Position numbers and translations under genes: made by a program. A stretch of DNA of 64,000 nucleotides from assembly GCA_016584305.1 (NCBI GenBank), contig JACEEZ010003794.1:25001-89000 (forward strand), read 5' to 3'. The DNA comes from Chionoecetes opilio. Lineage: Eukaryota; Arthropoda; Malacostraca; Decapoda; Majidae. The notes below the pieces were generated by a model, which was not told where the DNA came from, ran no database searches, and worked only from the letters and a program-made list of their open reading frames with translations. This document shows positions 61,299-64,000 of the stretch, in pieces (position 1 is the first letter of the stretch; each line of letters starts with the position of its first letter).

Positions 61299-62735
61299 GG
61301 ATTATAGCTACTACTTCAGGAGGGATTATAGCTACTACTTCAGGAGGGATTATAGCTACTACTTCAGGAGGGATTATAGCTACTACTTCAGGAGGGAATA
61401 TAGCTACTACTTCAGGAGGGATTATAGCTACTACTGCAGGAGGGATTATAGGTACTACTTCAGGAGGGATTATAGGTACTACTTCAGGAGGGATTATAGG
61501 TACTACTTCAGGAGGGATTATAGCTACTACTTCAGGAGGGATTATAGCTACTACTTCAGGAGGGATTATCGCTACTACTTCAGGAGGGATTATAGCTACT
61601 ACTTCAGGAGGGATTATAGCTACTACTTCAGGAGGGAATATAGCTACTACTTCAGGAGGGATTATAGCTACTACTGCAGGAGGGATTATAGCTAATACTT
61701 CAGGAGGGATTATAGCTACTACTTCAGGAGGGATTATAGGTACTGCTTCAGGAGGGATTATAGCTACTACTGCAGGAGGGATTATAGGTACTACTTCAGG
61801 AGGGATTATAGGTACTACTTCAGGAGGGATTATAGCTACTACTTCAGGAGGGATTATAGCTACTACTTCAGGAGGGAATATAGGTACTACTTCAGGAGGG
61901 ATAAGTACTACTCAGAGGGATTAGCTACTACTTCAGGAGGGATTATAGGTACTACTTCAGGAGGGATTATAGGTACTACTTCAGGAGGGATTATAGTACT
62001 ACTTCAGGAGGGATATAGCTCTACTTCAGGGGTATACTACTATTCAGGAGGGATTATAGCTACTACTTCAGGAGGGATTATAGCTACTACTTCAGGAGGG
62101 ATTATAGGTACTACTTCAGGAGGGATTATAGCTACTACTTCAGGAGGGAATATAGCTACTACTTCAGGAGGGATTATAGCTACTACTTCAGGAGGGATTA
62201 TAGCTACTACTTCAGGAGGGAATATAGGTACTACTTCAGGAGGGATTATAGCTACTACTTCAGGAGGGATTATAGCTACTACTTCAGGAGGGATTATAGC
62301 TACTACTTCAGGAGGGATTATAGCTACTACTTCAGGAGGGATTATAGCTACTACTTCAGGAGGGATTATAGCTACTACTTCAGGAGGGATTATAGCTACT
62401 ACTTCAGGAGGGATTATAGCTACTACTTCAGGAGGGATTATAGCTACTACTTCAGGAGGGATTATAGCTACTACTTCAGGAGGGATTATAGCTACTACTT
62501 CAGGAGGGATTATAGCTACTACTTCAGGAGGGATTATAGCTACTACTTCAGGAGGGATTATAGCTACTACTTCAGGAGGGATTATAGCTACTCTTCAGAG
62601 GATAAGCTACTACTTCAGGAGGGATTATAGCTACTACTTCAGGAGGGATTATAGCTACTACTTCAGGAGGGATTATAGCTACTACTTCAGGAGGGATTAC
62701 AGCTACTGCTTCAGGAGGGATTATAGCTACTAATT
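61299..62735. repeat. 24-bp minisatellite, about 60 copies
   Basis: The unit is GGAGGGATTATAGCTACT plus ACTTCA, with GGTACT, GAATATAG and ACTGCA variants that recur in blocks, suggesting multi-unit duplications. Slipped copies lie at 61895-62045 and 62590-62610. Confidence 0.95.
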
Positions 62736-62854
62736 CTCTTCAAATTAAAAACACAACTTCCTAGGATGTCATGGAGACAACACATAGTTCAAAAAATTGT
62801 TCTTTCAAATATAGGCTAGGTGGGGAATACATGACAGACCACTGACGATGGTTA

Positions 62855-63087
62855 CAGGGAGCTTCGTACACAAGTTGTTTCGTACCCAGGTTTTGTTAGT
62901 TATTTCGTACACTGATTTTGAGTTTTTTCGTACATACCTGGCGTCGTTTCGTAACTAGTAATCAAGTTCAACTCTGAGCTGAGTGTACGGAACGACTATG
63001 GTTTCATATAGACTACGGAACAACTTTTTGGTGTACGAATCTCCTTGTGTACGAAACAACTTGTGTACGAACTGACTGCACCCCCTG
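62855..63087 (-). mobile_element. Element D, copy 2 (opposite orientation)
   Basis: Same family, bounded by CAGGGAG at left and CACCCCCTG at right. The CAGGG...CCCTG borders suggest a cut-and-paste element. No clear target duplication. Confidence 0.7.
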
Positions 63088-63189
63088 ATGACTGATGTAT
63101 GGAAGCCCAGCCCTCACCCCCCCCACCACCCCAAGGCAGCCAGGCAGCCATAGGGAAGAGCATGAAGGGATTATACACATAGCTGGTGT

Positions 63190-63420
63190 GGCACAGGAAG
63201 AAGGGCAGGGAAGAGAAGGGAAGGAAAGGGAAGGGAGAAGGGAAGAGAAGTGAAGGGAAGAGAAGGGAAGGGAAGGGAAGGGAAGGGAAGGGAAGGGAAT
63301 GGAAGGGAAGGGAAGGGAAGGGAAGGGAAGGGAAGGGAAGGGAAGGGAAGGGCAGGCGAGGGAAGGGAGGGAAGGGCAGGGAGAAGGGAAGGGAAGGGAA
63401 GGGAAGGGCAGGGAAGGCTC
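63190..63420. repeat. (AAGGG)n polypurine tract
   Basis: Pentamer GGGAA, like the tract at 58.1 kb. Confidence 0.95.
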
Positions 63421-63594
63421 AGGTTGGATACAGTGAGAGGCGCCATGCTGCCATCACACCAGCAGGCAATGCAAGCAGTACTTCATAAGATACTGTGCTG
63501 GAGTGACATCATCATCCTTGCTGAATTCCTCTATGAGGGAAAACTGTTCACCGGTGGATGGTGTCAATTTCTCAAAGTTATGTTTCTGCTTCGT

Positions 63595-63725
63595 GACGGC
63601 ACCATGACACCACACTGCCCGACACCACGACACCACACTGCCCGACACCATGCCACCACGACACCACACTGCCCGGCACCATGACACCACACTGCCCGAC
63701 ACCATGACACCACACACTGCCGCAA
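63595..63725. repeat. Degenerate 20-23 bp CGACACCATGACACCACACT repeat
   Basis: Six imperfect units of GCCCGACACCA plus TGACACCACACT. Confidence 0.8.
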
Positions 63726-63751
63726 CAAAGGCATGACTCCCCGACACACAC

Positions 63752-63930
63752 CGTACGTGAATTAATGCCAAAAAGGGGGAAATATGCCAGACATCAGAGG
63801 TCATATGGCACTATGGTAGGGCATAAAAAGGAGAGGGGTTAGAGAGAAAGAGTGAAAGGGTGAGGGAAGGGGAGAGGAACGGGATGTTACATACAGCAGT
63901 ACATGAGATGAACATTACTATACTAAACAA
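63752..63930 (+). repeat. Dispersed repeat I, copy 2
   Basis: Same ordered blocks as the 48.5-kb copy, with small indels. Confidence 0.5.
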
Positions 63931-64000
63931 GAGACATAATCAACTCTAATCAGACCCATTCTTCATAATTTGGAGCACAAATCAATGACTGTTTTATGTA

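Noticed and set aside
61207..61924. Gly/Ile/Thr repeat frame that looks like a structural protein
   Set aside because: 24-bp minisatellite artefact; the array continues with frame-breaking slips, and no signal peptide or splice site is seen.

Overview
The window looks like nuclear DNA of an arthropod, most likely a decapod crustacean. The evidence is intron-rich genes, extreme microsatellite and minisatellite density on every scale, arthropod telomere-type CCTAA/TTAGG runs, and many short DNA transposons with intact target-site duplications. There are no prokaryotic operons, rRNA genes or CRISPR arrays. I recognise one gene with certainty (SLC39A11, zinc transporter ZIP11). A second multi-exon gene is well supported by splice sites and reading phase, but I cannot name it. 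Both are on the minus strand.

Layout. 1-15.3 kb: simple repeats, small MITEs (including a hAT element nested in a piggyBac-like MITE at 4.6-5.4 kb), a 39-bp minisatellite (7.6-11.5 kb), CT/GA tracts and a duplicated segment; no exon seen. 15.4-33.2 kb: the unrecognised gene, read right to left. Its five coding exons (32, 150, 83, 1280 and 103 codons) all join in phase 0, and its 3' end lies beyond the left edge or in an intron longer than 15 kb. Its first coding intron holds a 6.1-kb G-rich 25-bp satellite, pogo-like and mariner-like elements and a 39-bp array. 33.2-41.4 kb: repeats, a possible promoter island near 36.2 kb, a 2-kb 27-bp minisatellite and a 611-bp hAT element. 41.4-53.8 kb: SLC39A11 in eight coding exons, 327 residues if a one-base gap in exon 7 is counted as an error. 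Its introns carry a 1.0-kb hAT element with a transposase remnant, a LINE tail, pogo-like MITEs and a tandem array that copies the gene's own exon-2 splice donor. 53.8-64 kb: possible 5' exons, a 1.7-kb inverted-repeat element and 33-bp and 24-bp minisatellites.

The most interesting pattern is that at three places (20.9-21.4, 51.9-52.6 and 56.7-57.5 kb) tandem or dispersed duplication has copied an exon/intron boundary, leaving decoy donors or acceptors beside the real one. In addition, two separate pogo-like elements carry a piece of the same LINE C-terminal domain. Exon borders were read by eye from splice consensus, phase and, for SLC39A11, remembered family sequence. No alignment or transcript evidence was available.
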